Shown: piece after piece, positions 7,133 to 7,498 of the stretch
Numbering within the stretch: position 1 is the first letter of the stretch
Layout: every line of letters begins with the position of its first letter
Source of the DNA: Vibrio tasmaniensis 1F-187
GTDB taxonomy: Bacteria > Pseudomonadota > Gammaproteobacteria > Enterobacterales > Vibrionaceae
Assembly (NCBI RefSeq): GCF_000272405.2
Contig: NZ_AJZM02000116.1
Span: 1-7,498 of the forward strand
Direction of reading: 5' to 3'
DNA: 7,498 nt
The notes under the pieces: generated by a model
The model's database searches: none
The model's input: only the letters and a program-made list of their open reading frames with translations
Told to the model about the DNA's origin: nothing
Position numbers and translations under genes: made by a program

Positions 7133-7340
7133 AACAATTCCAAATAAACGATCACTGTTTTTATACTAGTCGTCATTAGGGAATTGGTGTATGTCGAGAG
7201 TGATATTTTTGGGATAGCTTGAGAGTTATCTACTGACTTTAGATATTTAAGTGAAAAAGCTTCACTATTCCTAGCGAATCTTCTCAATCTGTAGCGATAT
7301 TATCGTAGTCGAAGACAAAAACTCACAGCCCTGAAACGAC
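7133..7340. other. Intergenic stretch between mepA and the tRNA-end region
   Basis: I find no convincing gene or RNA here. It should hold the mepA promoter; TATAAA on the minus strand at 7160-7165 could be a -10 element but has no matching -35. Small dyads are present (GTGAA...TTCAC at 7251-7265; CGATA-T-TATCG at 7295-7305), both too short to interpret. Confidence 0.5.
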
Positions 7341-7368
7341 GAAAGCCTAGTCATAAGACTAGGCTTTC
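7341..7368 (-). terminator. Distal terminator-like hairpin of the tRNA cluster
   Basis: GAAAGCCTAGTC (7341-7352) and GACTAGGCTTTC (7357-7368) form a perfect 12-pair stem with a four-base loop. It follows the tRNA-end remnant by 7 bases when read on the minus strand. The T tract is short (three T, then C), so termination may be less efficient than at the hairpin before it. Confidence 0.65.
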
Positions 7369-7375
7369 TAATAAA

Positions 7376-7411
7376 TGGCGGAACGGCTGGGGTTGCAGGC
7401 ACCGGGACTCG
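7376..7411 (-). pseudogene. tRNA-Asp-like 3' end remnant with an internal insertion
   Basis: Read on the minus strand, CGAGTCCCG (7403-7411) and CCGTTCCGCCA (7376-7386) are the T-arm part and the acceptor/CCA end of E. coli-like tRNA-Asp, where a single base lies between them. Here 16 bases (7387-7402) replace that base. No anticodon or D-arm portion is present upstream, so it cannot make a tRNA. A small dyad (TTGGTC...GACCAA, 7412-7426) adjoins it. It is probably a relic of a duplicated tRNA unit. Confidence 0.6.
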
Positions 7412-7441
7412 TTGGTCGCAGACCAAAACACTAGACACGAA

Positions 7442-7469
7442 AAAGCCCTAACATTTCTGTTAGGGCTTT
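7442..7469 (-). terminator. Rho-independent terminator behind the tRNA gene
   Basis: AAAGCCCTAACA (7442-7453) and TGTTAGGGCTTT (7458-7469) form a 12-pair stem with a four-base loop. On the minus strand the stem ends in five T residues (GGGCTTTTTCG). It lies 10 bases after the CCA end of the tRNA at the window edge. Confidence 0.85.
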
Positions 7470-7479
7470 GTCTTATAAG

Positions 7480-7498
7480 TGGCGGAGTGGACGGGACT
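7480..7498 (-). tRNA. 3' end of a probable tRNA-Asp, cut by the window edge
   Basis: The minus strand reads AGTCCCGTCCACTCCGCCA: the end of a T arm, a seven-base acceptor strand (CCACTCC), discriminator G and an encoded CCA. The G73 discriminator and the AGTCCCGTCC segment fit tRNA-Asp of gammaproteobacteria. Only 19 bases are present and the anticodon is outside the window, so the identity is likely rather than certain. A terminator follows 10 bases on, so this is the last tRNA of its transcript. Confidence 0.75.

Noticed and set aside
7376..7498. Integration (att) site of a genomic island flanked by tRNA-end repeats
   Set aside because: Only 68 bases separate the two tRNA ends, all taken up by a terminator and spacer; there is no integrase and no cargo.

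Overview
The window is ordinary chromosomal backbone from a marine gammaproteobacterium, almost certainly a Vibrio; the Splendidus clade is my guess, unchecked. The reasons are AT-leaning gammaproteobacterial codon use, close likeness of RdgC, TrhP and the YfhL-type ferredoxin to E. coli proteins, and the order pstS-like/phoR/phoB facing rdgC. The first 17 bases are not genomic. They match the end of the Illumina paired-end adapter, so the left edge is a contig end with untrimmed adapter, and the first gene is cut there.

Layout: 18-2656 (minus strand) is a phosphate-response operon, phoB then phoR then a PstS-type phosphate-binding protein. It is read leftward from a promoter with a well-formed Pho box correctly placed over a -10 element. 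2850-3764 (plus) is rdgC, divergent from phoB, with its own terminator. 3970-5663 (plus) is a two-gene operon: the U32-family tRNA hydroxylation enzyme TrhP (YegQ) and a 2[4Fe-4S] ferredoxin of the YfhL type, closed by a strong terminator. 5706-7132 (minus) holds an unrecognised 102-residue protein, a probable decayed gene (start lost, frameshifted), and mepA, a periplasmic murein endopeptidase. 7341-7498 (minus) is the tail of a tRNA cluster: the 3' end of a probable tRNA-Asp cut by the window edge, a terminator hairpin, then a second tRNA-3'-end-like remnant with its own hairpin.

The genes work in separate systems. PhoR senses phosphate status and phosphorylates PhoB, which probably activates its own operon through the Pho box; the coupled PstS-type protein would bind phosphate in the periplasm. 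RdgC restrains RecA. TrhP makes 5-hydroxyuridine at the tRNA wobble position, and the ferredoxin next to it is a natural candidate redox partner. MepA trims peptidoglycan cross-links.

I do not see a defence system, prophage, transposon, CRISPR array or clearly new multi-gene system. The points most worth a second look are the adapter at the left end, the duplicated tRNA-end-plus-terminator unit at the right end, the decayed gene beside the orphan 102-residue protein, the hairpin in the trhP leader, and the trhP-ferredoxin pairing.
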